Counted from the stretch's first letter, positions 35,501 through 45,712 are shown. The stretch: 64,000 nucleotides of DNA from Flavobacterium sp. (GCF_024305175.1 NZ_JAMWYY010000009.1:1-64000); one strand, 5' to 3'. The notes: generated from the sequence alone by a model not told the origin. Program-made: numbers and translations.

Positions 35501-35610
35501 ATGATCTACAGCAACCATAAAAAAAATATTCTGCCCATTGGCACACCTTGGCGGATAAAGTTTACTGTAATGACAAACTTGTGGCTAGTTTAATTCTAAA
35601 TCGTATTATC

Positions 35611-35919
35611 ATGAACATCGACAGAAATGAATTTCATGCCTGGATGGAACGTGTTATGCAACGCTTTGACTTGCTGGCCGAGAAAATCCTACAGGTGGAA
35701 CAGCGCCATACAGCTATTGATGGCGAAGAACTATTGGATAACCAGGACGTACTGCAGATGCTAAAGATCAGCTCACGTTCCCTTCAACGCTACCGTTCCG
35801 GCGGCAGGCTACCCTATTACACCATTAGCGGAAAACTTTATTACAAGCTTTCTGATGTGCATCAATTTATCCGCGACAGTTTCCAAAAAAGGCTACCGGG
35901 ATTACAAGCCAGGGAGTGA
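35611..35919 (+). CDS. Excisionase-like helix-turn-helix protein
   Basis: Protein of 102 residues, start ATG 35611 (MNIDRNEFHAW). The C-terminal half shows a MerR/HTH_17-type fold: DNQDVLQMLKISSRSLQRYRSGGRLPYYTISGKLYYKLSDV, the pattern of excisionase or transposition helper proteins in Bacteroidota elements. It probably binds DNA in excision or regulates transfer. A longer frame from 35548 has an unlikely N-terminus. It follows rteC, whose family activates excision, which fits this call. Confidence 0.8.
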   Translation: MNIDRNEFHAWMERVMQRFDLLAEKILQVEQRHTAIDGEELLDNQDVLQMLKISSRSLQRYRSGGRLPYYTISGKLYYKLSDVHQFIRDSFQKRLPGLQARE

Positions 35920-35995
35920 CAAGCCCTGCTTCAGGCTTCCCACGCACATTTGCAAATTCCTAAAGGCATAGCTTTAAAATGCAAAATCGGCAGCT

Positions 35996-37393
35996 ATGGA
36001 AGACAATCAACAAATACCGGGACATCCTGATGAACTGAATGAGATGCTGCTTGTACTGGACAAGAAGCAAAATAAAATGCGGGCTGTAACACAGCTAACG
36101 AAGAACGGCGAGGTAAAAGCAGCGGACATAAACCATAAGAATCAACCTGATTTTCTACGGATTGAACGCCACGGTGACTTTTTCTCCAACTTCTTCGGCA
36201 ACTTCACGCGGCAACTCAAGGAACCAACGCGATTTGATTTTTTCCGCGTACCCTTCTCCCTCGGATTAGAAATTGGCCGCGAACTGCAGGGTTACCTCAA
36301 TGACCTGGGGGCAGATGCGCAGCAACTGCTTTCAAAATATGCTATCAATTCCGAATATCAACATAAAAATCATACTACAATGGAAACAACAGAAGAATAC
36401 AAATTTAAGCCCGAACAAGTAAATTGGGAATCCCTGAATAATTTAGGACTAAGCAGGGAACGCCTGGAAAAGATGAACCTGATAGAACCCCTGCTTAAAG
36501 GGTTTAAGACCAACGACCTGGTGCCGTTAACACTCACCATGGGTAATGCTGTGGCGAAACTGGATGCCAGGCTTTCGCTTCAGACCAACGATGCCGGACA
36601 GGTAGTCGTTGCCATGCACGGGATACGCAAGGAACCGAATTTGAACTATCCCTTCTTTGGACATGAATTTTCGAAAGAAGATAAAGAGAATTTGCTTAAA
36701 ACAGGAAATATGGGCAGGGTCGTAGACCTGTACAACCAAAAGACAAGCGAATTTGTGCCGTCAGTAATAAGTGTTGACCGCAAAACCAACGAACTTGTTG
36801 CTTTCAAGGCAGAGTGGATGCAGATACCTGATGAGATTAAGGGCATCAAACTGGATGAGCAGCAAAAACAGGCATTGCAGGAAGGTAAGCCGCTTTATCT
36901 TGAGGGGATGACCTCCAAGAATGGAGATCCCTTTGACGCCACAGTGCAGTTTAATGCCGACAAACGTTATGTCGAATTTATATTTGACCGCAACCAGGGC
37001 CAAAACCAGTCCCAAGGCAAAACCTATGATGAAGCACCGAGGGAATTCAGGGGCAAAGAACTGACCGAGGAACAATACAGTAAGTTCAAAGAAGGAATGA
37101 CTGTATATATCACAGGGCTAATCGACAAGAATGATAAGGAGTACCAAGGGTACATCACCTACAACAGCGAAAGCGGGAAAGTTGGCTTTTCCTTTAATAA
37201 CCCATCCAAATCCAAAGAGGAGGCCCTGCCAGAGACTAGCCCGCAAACATCGCAAGCAACTGCTGAAAGTAAAATGAGCCAGGATCGTAATCCTACAAAG
37301 GAAGACGATAAAAAACAGCAAAAAGAAAATATCGCTGACAAACAGCAGGATAAGGAAGATGCCCCTGCGAAAAAGAGAGGCAGGAAGATATAA
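35996..37393 (+). CDS. DUF4099/DUF3945 domain protein
   Basis: Protein of 465 residues seen in most Bacteroidota conjugative elements. The middle holds a DUF4099-like part (VNWESLNNLGLSRERLEKMNL) and the C-terminal half two DUF3945-type repeats (LDEQQKQALQEGKPLYLEGM and LTEEQYSKFKEGMTVYITGL). The last 60 residues are Lys/Gln-rich and disordered. Its molecular role is not known; it lies 17 bases before topB and may help DNA processing. Confidence 0.8.
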   Translation: MEDNQQIPGHPDELNEMLLVLDKKQNKMRAVTQLTKNGEVKAADINHKNQPDFLRIERHGDFFSNFFGNFTRQLKEPTRFDFFRVPFSLGLEIGRELQGYLNDLGADAQQLLSKYAINSEYQHKNHTTMETTEEYKFKPEQVNWESLNNLGLSRERLEKMNLIEPLLKGFKTNDLVPLTLTMGNAVAKLDARLSLQTNDAGQVVVAMHGIRKEPNLNYPFFGHEFSKEDKENLLKTGNMGRVVDLYNQKTSEFVPSVISVDRKTNELVAFKAEWMQIPDEIKGIKLDEQQKQALQEGKPLYLEGMTSKNGDPFDATVQFNADKRYVEFIFDRNQGQNQSQGKTYDEAPREFRGKELTEEQYSKFKEGMTVYITGLIDKNDKEYQGYITYNSESGKVGFSFNNPSKSKEEALPETSPQTSQATAESKMSQDRNPTKEDDKKQQKENIADKQQDKEDAPAKKRGRKI

Positions 37394-37410
37394 AACATAA
37401 ATGAAACATC

Positions 37411-39474
37411 ATGATTACAGTACTTGCAGAAAAACCGAGCGTGGCCCGTAAACTGGCTGCACTGTTAAACGCTACGGAAAAAAAAGAAGGTTTTTTTCAG
37501 GGAAGCGGCTATTATGTGACCTGGGCCCTGGGGCACCTTGTGACTTTGGCACTGCCAGAAGATTATGGCCTGAGCGGTTTCCAAAAAGATAACCTCCCTA
37601 TAATCCCTTCACCCTTTATACTCACCCCGCGAAAAGGATCAGGAAATGAACGGCTGCTGCCCGATAAAAGGATCGTAAAGCAACTGATTACTATTGGGGA
37701 GCTGTTCAGAAAAAGCGAAAGCCTTATCGCTGCGACGGATGCCGGCCGCGAAGGAGAACTCATCTTCCGCTACATATACGAGTACCTGAATTGCAGGAAA
37801 CCTTTTAAAAGGCTTTGGGTCAGCTCACTGACCGAAAGGGCCCTCAGAGCGAGTTTTGCCAATTTATTGCCGGGAGAAGAGTTTGAAACCCTGTATCTCG
37901 CTGCCAGGGCACGCAGCCGCGCCGACTGGCTGGTTGGAATTAATGCTTCACAGGCGCTTAGTATCGCAGCAGGTACAGGAGTTTACTCCCTTGGCCGTGT
38001 GCAAACGCCTACCCTGGGGCTGGTCTGCAAAAGATTTTTTGAACACCGCGACCATAAACCCGCGATATACTGGCAGCTTCAGCTTTTACATACCAAGTCG
38101 TTTATAGAGTTCAGGAGCAATGGTGCACTACATTTCGATACGCAGCAGAAAGCCGAAGATGTTTTAAAATCAGTACAGCGCCATAGCCATGCCACAGTAT
38201 CCGCTGTACTATCGGAAACTGTCCATGAACCCGCGCCCTTATTGTTCGACCTGACAGCGCTGCAAAAGGAAGCCAACCGGAAATATGGGTTAACAGCATC
38301 CGAGACTCTTGAAATTGCACAAAGCTTATACGAAAAGCAATTTATTACCTATCCGCGCACCGGCAGTAAATACGTTACGCAAGATGTATGGGAAGGAATA
38401 CCTAGGCTAATAAGAAGCCTTCAACACGACCCCGAGCTTGGCAAGCATCTTACCACGATAAAATTTGGAAGGCTTAACAGGCACATTGTCAACGAAGGCA
38501 AGGTTACCGACCACCATGGGCTGCTTATTACGGAAAAGCTACCATCTGCCTTGTCGGTAAAAGAGGATATAATCTACAAAATGATAGCCCTGCGATTACT
38601 GGAATCAGTTTCTGAAGCCTGTACTAAAGAAGTCAGCCGTATTACATTGCAGGTGCTGCATTATGATTTCGGCCTGACCGCTTCCGAAGTAACTGAGCCG
38701 GGTTGGCGGTCCATACAGAACACCTTTGACGAAGATACTAACGAGGAAAGAAATGTACCGGAGTTAAAGGAAGGTGACCGGGTAACTATCACATCCAGCA
38801 CCATAAAGCAAAAACAGCATGCCGGGCCACAGCTGTATACAGAAGCCAGCCTTTTATCCGCAATGGAATATATCATTTCCGAAAACTGCACCGCAGCGTC
38901 AAAGCAGGATTTAAAGCAGGTTGGCCTGGGGACGCCCGCCACAAGGGCTTCGATTATTGAAGGACTGCTGGAGCGGCAATATATAGCACGCAAGGGTAAA
39001 GCACTTATCCCAACCTCAAAAGGACTTGCTGTATATGATATCGTGGCAAATATGCCTATAGGCTCAGCAGCCATGACAGCAGAATGGGAAATCGCACTGG
39101 CAGGTATTGAACAGGGTACATTCTCCAGCGAAAAGTTCCAATCTGAAATTGAGGCTTATACCAAAAGCATCACTGAGGAATTATTAAAAGCTCCTGTTAA
39201 AAAAGAAGCTGTCCCGGAACTGCTATGCCCTAAGTGTGGAGAGCACCACCTGCATATTTCCGACAAAGTGGTAAAGTGCCCCGCTGAGCAATGTGGCTGG
39301 CTTCAGTTTAGAAAAGTCTGCGGTACGATACTACCCACTGCAGAAATTGAAAATCTGGTCAAGAACAGCACCACAAATGTACTTAAGGGAATGGTCAGTA
39401 AATCCGGCAAAAAATTTAACGCACGGTTAATTTTGGACGATGAGCACCAAGTTGCTTTCGCTTTTGAAAAATAA
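37411..39474 (+). CDS. topB: DNA topoisomerase III (type IA)
   Basis: Type IA topoisomerase of 687 residues. The Toprim domain opens the protein (VLAEKPSVARKLA, with DAGREGELIFRY). The active-site Tyr is Y314 in FITYPRTGSKY. A C-terminal zinc ribbon has four cysteines (LLCPKCGE and VKCPAEQCGW). It removes supercoils or decatenates DNA and is a usual part of Bacteroidota ICEs, probably to support transfer or excision. Start is ATG 37411, 17 bases after the DUF3945 gene. A bidirectional terminator follows. Confidence 0.95.
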   Translation: MITVLAEKPSVARKLAALLNATEKKEGFFQGSGYYVTWALGHLVTLALPEDYGLSGFQKDNLPIIPSPFILTPRKGSGNERLLPDKRIVKQLITIGELFRKSESLIAATDAGREGELIFRYIYEYLNCRKPFKRLWVSSLTERALRASFANLLPGEEFETLYLAARARSRADWLVGINASQALSIAAGTGVYSLGRVQTPTLGLVCKRFFEHRDHKPAIYWQLQLLHTKSFIEFRSNGALHFDTQQKAEDVLKSVQRHSHATVSAVLSETVHEPAPLLFDLTALQKEANRKYGLTASETLEIAQSLYEKQFITYPRTGSKYVTQDVWEGIPRLIRSLQHDPELGKHLTTIKFGRLNRHIVNEGKVTDHHGLLITEKLPSALSVKEDIIYKMIALRLLESVSEACTKEVSRITLQVLHYDFGLTASEVTEPGWRSIQNTFDEDTNEERNVPELKEGDRVTITSSTIKQKQHAGPQLYTEASLLSAMEYIISENCTAASKQDLKQVGLGTPATRASIIEGLLERQYIARKGKALIPTSKGLAVYDIVANMPIGSAAMTAEWEIALAGIEQGTFSSEKFQSEIEAYTKSITEELLKAPVKKEAVPELLCPKCGEHHLHISDKVVKCPAEQCGWLQFRKVCGTILPTAEIENLVKNSTTNVLKGMVSKSGKKFNARLILDDEHQVAFAFEK

Positions 39475-39481
39475 TATATTA

Positions 39482-39515
39482 CTAAACGGGGCTTGTGATT
39501 GCAAGCCCCGTTTAG
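39482..39515. terminator. Bidirectional terminator between topB and mobC
   Basis: A 14-bp perfect stem (39482-39495 with 39502-39515) and a 6-base loop lie between two convergent genes. The right arm overlaps the mobC stop codon at 39512-39514. Confidence 0.85.
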
Positions 39516-41512
39516 CCTTTAGGCTTAAGGTGTTCCAATTCAGGGTCATTTTTAATACGTTCCAGTTCACTGTAAACAATGTTTACAATGTCAAGCTTTA
39601 CCTGCCTGTAATTGTCCTCCACCTCCCTCTTAAGTATATCATTTCCTTTGTTATCAGTAAAATTTCTAATGCTTGGAATCTTCTTATAATTTTTCTCCTC
39701 TTCTGCAACCTTTTTCGTATCAACCACGATCTCTGCATGGAAGATCTTCTGTTTAATGCGTTCATCAAAATTGTCCGATACCGCACCTACAAACATACCC
39801 TGCGTCAGGGTAGAAATTTTAGAGGCAGGGATAAGGCTATCGAGTTGTGTGGATATAGAAGTGGATTTGTCACTCCGGTTGATGGTCATGCTCTGGCGTT
39901 TCTGCAGCACCTTACCGAAGCGCTCTGAAAGGCTCTTGGCGGTTTCACCAACAACCTGGCCGCTAAAGATATTCCCAACGGTATTTTGTATCACTTTACT
40001 CTCCTTATCCCCGTAATCCCTTGTAAGCTGCGAGTAATCCTGAAAGCCGAGGCATACGGCAACTTTATTACTACGCGCGGTCGCAATTAGGTTGTCCAGC
40101 CCGCGGAAATAAATGGTAGGCAGCTCATCAATTATAACCGAACTTTTCAATTGCCCTTTTTTATTTATCAACTTCACGATACGGGAATTGTAAAGTCCAA
40201 GGGCGGCAGAATATATGTTCTGGCGGTCGGGGTTATTGCCTACACAAAGTATTTTTGGTTCCTTAGGATTGTTAATGTCCAGGGAAAAATCATCACCGGC
40301 CATCACCCAGTAGAGCTGCGGGGAAATCATCCTTGATAGCGGTATTTTAGCCGAGGCGATCTGCCCCTGTAACTGATCCTGTGCGCCGCCCTGCCAGGCA
40401 TCCATAAAAGGTGACAGGTAATTTTCAAGGTTGGGATAAGAAGTCAATATTGTAAAAACATCCGCATATTTTTGATTCAGCAGCTCTATAGCGTGTGGAA
40501 AAGTGCAATATTTACCGTTATCATAAATCTTTAAAAACCAAATGATGGCAGCCAAAAGAATAATTGGTGATTCTACAAAGAAGTCGCCCTGCTTTTGTAT
40601 CCAGCTGCGGTTCAGGTTCAGCATAATGGTGTAAGCCGATTCATAGGCGTCAGAGATGTCCGTCATAAAATCAGGATTGATGGGATTGCAGCGGTGGCTG
40701 CGGCGCGGGTCGTCAAAGTTGATAACATAGAATTTAGGCTTGACTGTATATTTGTCAGCATGCCTTAGCAGGTGGTTATAGGCTATAGTGGAAAGATCGT
40801 CAAACTTAAAATCATAGATGTACATGGAAAAGCCTTTTTCGATGTGTTGCCTTATGTAATTGTTAACCACTGCGAAGGACTTACCCGAACCGGGCGTGCC
40901 CAATACTATAGTTGCCCTAAAGGGGTTGACAATGTTGATCCAGCCATTATTCCATTTTTTGTTGTAGTAGAATTTGGTTGGCAGATTGACGGAATACTCA
41001 TTTTCCATAAGCCGGGTTTCCTGTTGAAAACTTTCGTTCTCGGTATTGAAAACGTCTGCCATCAAGCTGTTTCTCAAAAGCCTTGACAACCAGACTCCCC
41101 CGACCATCAGGCAAATGTAACCGGTCGCGACAATTGCCATGTATGCCGTTACAGCCCACCCGTTACCCAAAGAAAGCATCCACCCACTACAGAAGAAAAA
41201 CAAAAAGCCTATCGCTAATACCGAATTGATCTTGGCCCAGGTTACCTTTTCGTTTTTGACCCCTTTTGTACCAAGGCAGCTTAACGCTAAAAGTACTATT
41301 GTAAAAATCTTCGTATACAGCCCATAGGAGAAAAATCCCGCCGTACGCTGGAAATTCGATAGTATCTTATTAACAAGGTTTAATGTCCAGCCTTTATCTA
41401 AGAACCAGCCATAGCAATACCAGTAAAAGTGCATCAGCAAAATAAGAATGCTGACCGCCCTCATAAACGCCATTATTTTGGCAAGCGCCCTGATGTCATC
41501 TTCTCCCTGCAT
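39512..41512 (-). CDS. mobC: Type IV coupling protein MobC/TraG-type
   Basis: Conjugative coupling ATPase of 666 residues that brings the relaxase-DNA complex to the transfer channel. Four hydrophobic segments occupy the first 145 residues. Walker A is GTPGSGKS at residues 205-212. The later FVVINFDDPR and KSSVIIDELPTIYF blocks fit the VirD4/TraG fold, the latter giving Walker B. It is encoded on the minus strand after mobA and mobB but separated from mobB by a NERD-helicase gene and a 436-base gap. Confidence 0.93.
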   Translation of the reverse strand: MQGEDDIRALAKIMAFMRAVSILILLMHFYWYCYGWFLDKGWTLNLVNKILSNFQRTAGFFSYGLYTKIFTIVLLALSCLGTKGVKNEKVTWAKINSVLAIGFLFFFCSGWMLSLGNGWAVTAYMAIVATGYICLMVGGVWLSRLLRNSLMADVFNTENESFQQETRLMENEYSVNLPTKFYYNKKWNNGWINIVNPFRATIVLGTPGSGKSFAVVNNYIRQHIEKGFSMYIYDFKFDDLSTIAYNHLLRHADKYTVKPKFYVINFDDPRRSHRCNPINPDFMTDISDAYESAYTIMLNLNRSWIQKQGDFFVESPIILLAAIIWFLKIYDNGKYCTFPHAIELLNQKYADVFTILTSYPNLENYLSPFMDAWQGGAQDQLQGQIASAKIPLSRMISPQLYWVMAGDDFSLDINNPKEPKILCVGNNPDRQNIYSAALGLYNSRIVKLINKKGQLKSSVIIDELPTIYFRGLDNLIATARSNKVAVCLGFQDYSQLTRDYGDKESKVIQNTVGNIFSGQVVGETAKSLSERFGKVLQKRQSMTINRSDKSTSISTQLDSLIPASKISTLTQGMFVGAVSDNFDERIKQKIFHAEIVVDTKKVAEEEKNYKKIPSIRNFTDNKGNDILKREVEDNYRQVKLDIVNIVYSELERIKNDPELEHLKPKG

Positions 41513-41948
41513 GTTCCAACTTTTTTAATTCAAGGGATTGAACTTAAAAACTTTAAAGTTGGGTAAAGTTATGACCGTAGTGTATGGCTCTCAGATGCAC
41601 TAGTTGGCTTTTTGCAACGCTAATAGAAATAGGCAGGCTTCATAATCAACAATTATTTTCCTTTTAAATCAAGAAATTACTCGGCTGTAATTGGACTGAT
41701 TCGACTTTCTATACTTTAAAATATTGGATTAACAGTTTGGAGCTTGGCGCAGTGAAGGATTTCGGGACACAATACTATCAATACACCACAAGAGTTGATG
41801 CGAGGTAAAACTTTTAAATCGTACTAAAGAAGGGAAGCCTACAACACTTCTTTGAATAAATTAAACACTTATAAATTTAATTATTTTACGATTAATACTT
41901 TTTGTTTTCGTTCCGCTAATATGACGCAAAACTGATGTTAGCGCGGTT
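41513..41948. other. Non-coding gap between mobC and the NERD-helicase gene
   Basis: This AT-rich 436-base stretch has no supported gene. It contains an imperfect inverted repeat at 41914-41943 directly beyond the NERD-helicase stop codon, and nothing else I recognise. It may be the junction of an insertion that split mobC from mobB. Confidence 0.5.
41914..41943. repeat. Inverted repeat beyond the NERD-helicase stop
   Basis: CGCTAA (41914-41919) pairs with TTAGCG (41938-41943), with an 18-base spacer, 5 bases downstream of the helicase stop codon. The weak stem and large loop are not typical of a terminator. A gene-cassette-like recombination site is one possible reading. Confidence 0.4.
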
Positions 41949-43796
41949 TTATTGTTCGTTCCATTTTTTTGGTAATTTTTCTCCAAAGCTTTCATATCGT
42001 TTATTCGCATTTAAAATAATTACATTTTCCTTTGTCCGTGTCAATGCTGTATAAACAATTGCGTCAAGTTTAGTATTGCTTTCAGGTGCTTTTGACGGTA
42101 TAAACAAAACAATATTCAAGAGTTCCCAGCCCTTAAAGCTATGGATTGTTGACATTTTAAGTCTGCTGTCACCCATCCAAAATGCTTTTTTATGTGGGTG
42201 ATAACTAGTTTCTGTGTCTTCTTCAAATACGTGATTCACTTCAATGTTTTTTTCTTTGAATAAATCAACTGCCAACTTCCCCAATTTATGATTTGGCAAT
42301 AGTAAAACAATGTCAGAGGGGCTGTAACCTTCTTTCTTTAAACGCAGAAATGAATGGAATATAAAATCTTTCCAATCATCCTCGGTGATATTTAGCCACA
42401 CAATGTGATGAGAATGTAGTAAAACAGGATTATCTTCTATCTTGCCAACTTTTAACTCTTGGTTTAAGGCAAAGACTTCACTAAACTCGTTTGACATCAC
42501 TGCTACTTTTTTAGGAAGTCTGAAAGTTACTGTCAAGTCAATGTAAGGTTCTTTAAATTTTTCAAGACCTGCTTTGGTTACACGTTTGTCAAGCCAATCT
42601 AATTCTCGTTCAAAAATGTTTTGTCGTTTGTCGCAAACAATTAAAACTTCATCTCGGCTACTTAAAAAATACTTGTCAAGCATTGAATACCATTCGTAAT
42701 GGTAATCTTGTCCTTCATCAATTAGAATTGCATCATATTTTTGTTGTTGTTTTCCTTGCACTGCATTTATGACTGCATTCGGAACAACTGATTTAAAAAA
42801 CTCTTCAGTTGAAATGCCGTCTGATTTTGGCCACTTTTGGTCAAATTCATTTAACCTGTCTTTACAAAAGCCGTGAAAATGGGTAAAGGTAAATTGTCCC
42901 CAACTAAATGCAAAAGGCGAACGTGCAATCATATCTTTGACATAGTGCCAAAGAGTTATATTGAATGAGATTATTAAAACATTATAACCTTGCGAGGCAA
43001 GTTTTCCAGCCCTATATGCAAGAGCTTGGGTCTTACCACTTCCTGCAACACCACGAACACGGAAATGTCCGCTTTTAGGTTCAGCAACTTTAACTTGGTT
43101 GCCACGCAATTTTAAAACTGTTCCTTGCTCAATGCTGTGGAAAGGTGGAATAAGCCAAAATAAAATATCTTCATTCCATTCCTTATTCCAGTACTTACTA
43201 TTTGTTATGTGGACATCGGGGACAATTTCTTTTAAACGATTTTCTGACAAGCTATCATAGCCAAAAAATGGAAAGTATTTAAAGTCTTTGATTTTCGCTC
43301 CAATTTTTTCTTGGCAAACTTCTGTCTGTGCCTTGTGAAAATAGACCCCTGTTTTAATTAAGCCGAAGTTTTTTTCATTTTTGTCAATTGACTCACCAAT
43401 GTGTGGAACTAATTGTCCGATCAGTCTTTCTTTGTAATGTTCAACTTGGTCAATTGGGCTTTTAATTGGGTATGAACCACGTCCGTCATTTACAAAAAGT
43501 CCTTCCCCTTTTCTCCATTCGTAGTGGTCCAAGTTCCAATCTTTTACTTCATAAATAACAAGGCCAACTTGTGGGTTAAAAATTATAATGTCAGGTCTTG
43601 TCCCGTTTAAAAAAGGCTGAGCAAATATTAACCACCCTTTGTAATCCTTAAGATTTTTTAGTCCTGGTGCTGGTTTCCAATTTGGGTCTTTTGGTAAGTT
43701 GTCATCAAAGAATTTTATCAATGACTTTTCTCCAACAGCCAACGGATTATTCTGTTCTTCTAATTGTTGCCAAGTTGGATAAAGTCTATTTTCCAT
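41949..43796 (-). CDS. NERD nuclease-UvrD-like helicase fusion
   Basis: Protein of 615 residues joining an N-terminal NERD domain to a superfamily 1 helicase. The nuclease site is visible as PD at 68-69 (GTRPDIII) and EVK at 83-85 (YEVKDW), the PD-(D/E)xK pattern. The helicase has Walker A near residue 248 (GVAGSGKTQ), DEGQD near 359, the LTVTFR motif and a C-terminal SFKGWE and ALTRTKENVII pair. It should degrade DNA while unwinding. Similar nuclease-helicase genes occur in phage-defence islands. It lies alone, AT-rich, between mobB and mobC, so I read it as a later insertion of a defence gene. The residue numbers for the helicase motifs are estimates. Confidence 0.85.
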   Translation of the reverse strand: MENRLYPTWQQLEEQNNPLAVGEKSLIKFFDDNLPKDPNWKPAPGLKNLKDYKGWLIFAQPFLNGTRPDIIIFNPQVGLVIYEVKDWNLDHYEWRKGEGLFVNDGRGSYPIKSPIDQVEHYKERLIGQLVPHIGESIDKNEKNFGLIKTGVYFHKAQTEVCQEKIGAKIKDFKYFPFFGYDSLSENRLKEIVPDVHITNSKYWNKEWNEDILFWLIPPFHSIEQGTVLKLRGNQVKVAEPKSGHFRVRGVAGSGKTQALAYRAGKLASQGYNVLIISFNITLWHYVKDMIARSPFAFSWGQFTFTHFHGFCKDRLNEFDQKWPKSDGISTEEFFKSVVPNAVINAVQGKQQQKYDAILIDEGQDYHYEWYSMLDKYFLSSRDEVLIVCDKRQNIFERELDWLDKRVTKAGLEKFKEPYIDLTVTFRLPKKVAVMSNEFSEVFALNQELKVGKIEDNPVLLHSHHIVWLNITEDDWKDFIFHSFLRLKKEGYSPSDIVLLLPNHKLGKLAVDLFKEKNIEVNHVFEEDTETSYHPHKKAFWMGDSRLKMSTIHSFKGWELLNIVLFIPSKAPESNTKLDAIVYTALTRTKENVIILNANKRYESFGEKLPKKWNEQ

Positions 43797-43947
43797 TGAT
43801 GCTGTGTCGTTATAAAATGCCTGCTAATTAGCAAATAACCTCAAATATATACAACTTTTGTGAATGAAAACATCCTGAAAAACAATATTTTGATTACCTC
43901 AAAAAAAGAGGATCTGTGATATTAATTTACTAATAGATTGCGTTTGC

Positions 43948-45210
43948 TTATATGTCTCTACTACGTTTTCTCTTTTTCTTCATCCGGTTTTCAAAATCGC
44001 GTTCTTCGTAATCCTCACTATGGCTCTCCGGCAACAGGCCTACTAAAACACTAAGGAATCTATCGTCACGGTTAGTGTATAATTGAAAAGGCCCACCCAT
44101 ATCGTCTTCTTTACTCACGGTGGGAACTTGCCTATCAAAAGGCCCTTGGGCAGAATTTGTTTTAATCCCTTTGCTCCACCAGTCGTTAAACATATTCGCC
44201 GAAAGATTTTTACCTAGTTGCGAACCATTCCATACGCTTCGGGATTCATGGTCGATAAAAGTAATCCCATAAAGTCTTCCCTGATTATTCCGACGTACCA
44301 CGACATTGATACCCTGTCCGAGTAGCTGCTTTTTAAAATCAAACTCCCCGCCGGCCATATGCATAGCAGCTTCAATAGTATTTTTAAGTATTGCCTTTGA
44401 AGGATGCTTTGCCATTTCCGTCCTGGACTTTTCATAATGCGCTTCGAGATGATCCAGGCCTGCATGTCGGCCGAACGAGGAAGATTTAAAGGGATTACCC
44501 GCTTTTTCTCCTTTAGAATCAAGGGCAAAGTAGACCAAACCTTTTTTTGGTTTGCCATAGGCTTCCCCGCTTACCTGCTCGCAGGTAATATTAAAGAGGG
44601 AAAGTAGCGCATTATAAGTACCAAGATTAGGGAACAAATAATATTGGGGCAAATACCGGATTACTGCTGCAAGCTGGCTTTTTACGTTGCCTTTGGCATA
44701 GTCAATAGGCTTGAAAAAAAGCTGGCCATTTTGCTGTGTTTTTTCATCCGCTGGTTTTAAATTAAATTTCTTTTCAAGGTTACGGCAGGCTGCCATAGAA
44801 CGGTGGTGGTCATAACTGTCGTTGATCTTGCGTCCATCGATTTGTACACAGGTTGTCACGATATGGATGTGGGTACGCTCAATATCAGTGTGCTTATAGA
44901 CTATGTAGGGCTGGCTTGCGTAGCCCATTTCCTTCATATATTGCTCTGCCATCTTCATAAAGCGCTCGTCACTGACTTTATCGGAGGGATCGGGATTCAG
45001 GGAAATATGCCTAACCGGCTTTTCCGTTTTGTTGTTAGCCAATAGGTACGGCTCGAAGGAGCGACAGATCTGCGCTGTAGTCAGGTGGCCATCAAATGCC
45101 TCAGGTATCTTATGGGTAAGCAATACCTTGCCGTTTTCCCTCTCCACCTTTTGTTGATTATAGGAAACAGCGCCAAAAATATTTACTCCCTTACCAATCT
45201 TGGCAATCAT
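43948..45210 (-). CDS. mobB: Relaxase MobB (MOBP-like mobilization nuclease)
   Basis: Relaxase of 420 residues that nicks oriT and leads the strand into the recipient. The metal-binding HxD...HxH is visible as H107, D109, H114 and H116 (YKHTDIERTHIHIV), and Y17 (AVSYNQ) is the likely nicking tyrosine. The C-terminal 130 residues are basic and less conserved. It starts 2 bases after the mobA stop, so they are coupled. The DNA substrate is probably the inverted repeat at 45713-45766. Confidence 0.93.
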   Translation of the reverse strand: MIAKIGKGVNIFGAVSYNQQKVERENGKVLLTHKIPEAFDGHLTTAQICRSFEPYLLANNKTEKPVRHISLNPDPSDKVSDERFMKMAEQYMKEMGYASQPYIVYKHTDIERTHIHIVTTCVQIDGRKINDSYDHHRSMAACRNLEKKFNLKPADEKTQQNGQLFFKPIDYAKGNVKSQLAAVIRYLPQYYLFPNLGTYNALLSLFNITCEQVSGEAYGKPKKGLVYFALDSKGEKAGNPFKSSSFGRHAGLDHLEAHYEKSRTEMAKHPSKAILKNTIEAAMHMAGGEFDFKKQLLGQGINVVVRRNNQGRLYGITFIDHESRSVWNGSQLGKNLSANMFNDWWSKGIKTNSAQGPFDRQVPTVSKEDDMGGPFQLYTNRDDRFLSVLVGLLPESHSEDYEERDFENRMKKKRKRSRDI

Positions 45211-45212
45211 TT

Positions 45213-45650
45213 TTACTGTTTCTTATTGAGGTATTGTGACTCAAATACCTTGGTTAGATCAATAATTTTGCTGCAAAGTGTAGCCATTTCAAGGGTCTGT
45301 TTTTCGAGTCTGTACAGGTAAGCTGCCGCTTTTTTTTCAGTAAAGTTGCGGTATAATATCTTAACCACCTGGTTATAATTTACGCCTACCGACCTGAAAA
45401 TGGTGTAGAATTTTGTCAACTGCGTATGGTATTCCATTGCCTGCATATCAATTTTTACCACCTTAATTTCCCTCTCCAGCAGAAGTGAAATGATAAACTT
45501 TGCCTTGTTGTGCATACCGGAAGTCTCATACAGCGACAACAGTTTTGCATTTTCTTCGTCATTCAGACGAAACACATGCCTGTGGGTACTTGGGTTAAGC
45601 TTTGGCTTACGCCCACCTTTTTTCCTTTGTTCGTTATCCTGTTCATTCAT
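45213..45650 (-). CDS. mobA: Mobilization accessory protein MobA
   Basis: Small DNA-binding protein of 145 residues (start ATG 45650, MNEQDNEQRK) that helps the relaxase at oriT. It is the MobA/MbpA type of Bacteroidota elements: basic KKGGRKPKLNPSTH opening, a ribbon-helix-helix-like stretch (VFRLNDEENAKLLSLY) and a helical GVNYNQVVKILYRN block near the end. It lies directly upstream of mobB and just after the candidate oriT. Confidence 0.88.
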   Translation of the reverse strand: MNEQDNEQRKKGGRKPKLNPSTHRHVFRLNDEENAKLLSLYETSGMHNKAKFIISLLLEREIKVVKIDMQAMEYHTQLTKFYTIFRSVGVNYNQVVKILYRNFTEKKAAAYLYRLEKQTLEMATLCSKIIDLTKVFESQYLNKKQ

Positions 45651-45712
45651 AATCAATCCATTTTAAAGTTAAAACACCCGACTTCGGAGGGATGTTCCAG
45701 CTCCCTGCAAGG

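Noticed and set aside
38661..39074. 137-codon minus-strand frame inside topB
   Set aside because: Lies wholly within the topoisomerase gene and shows no domain.
39440..39928. 162-codon plus-strand frame across the topB end and mobC
   Set aside because: Runs through the bidirectional terminator and opposite the mobC C-terminal coding region.
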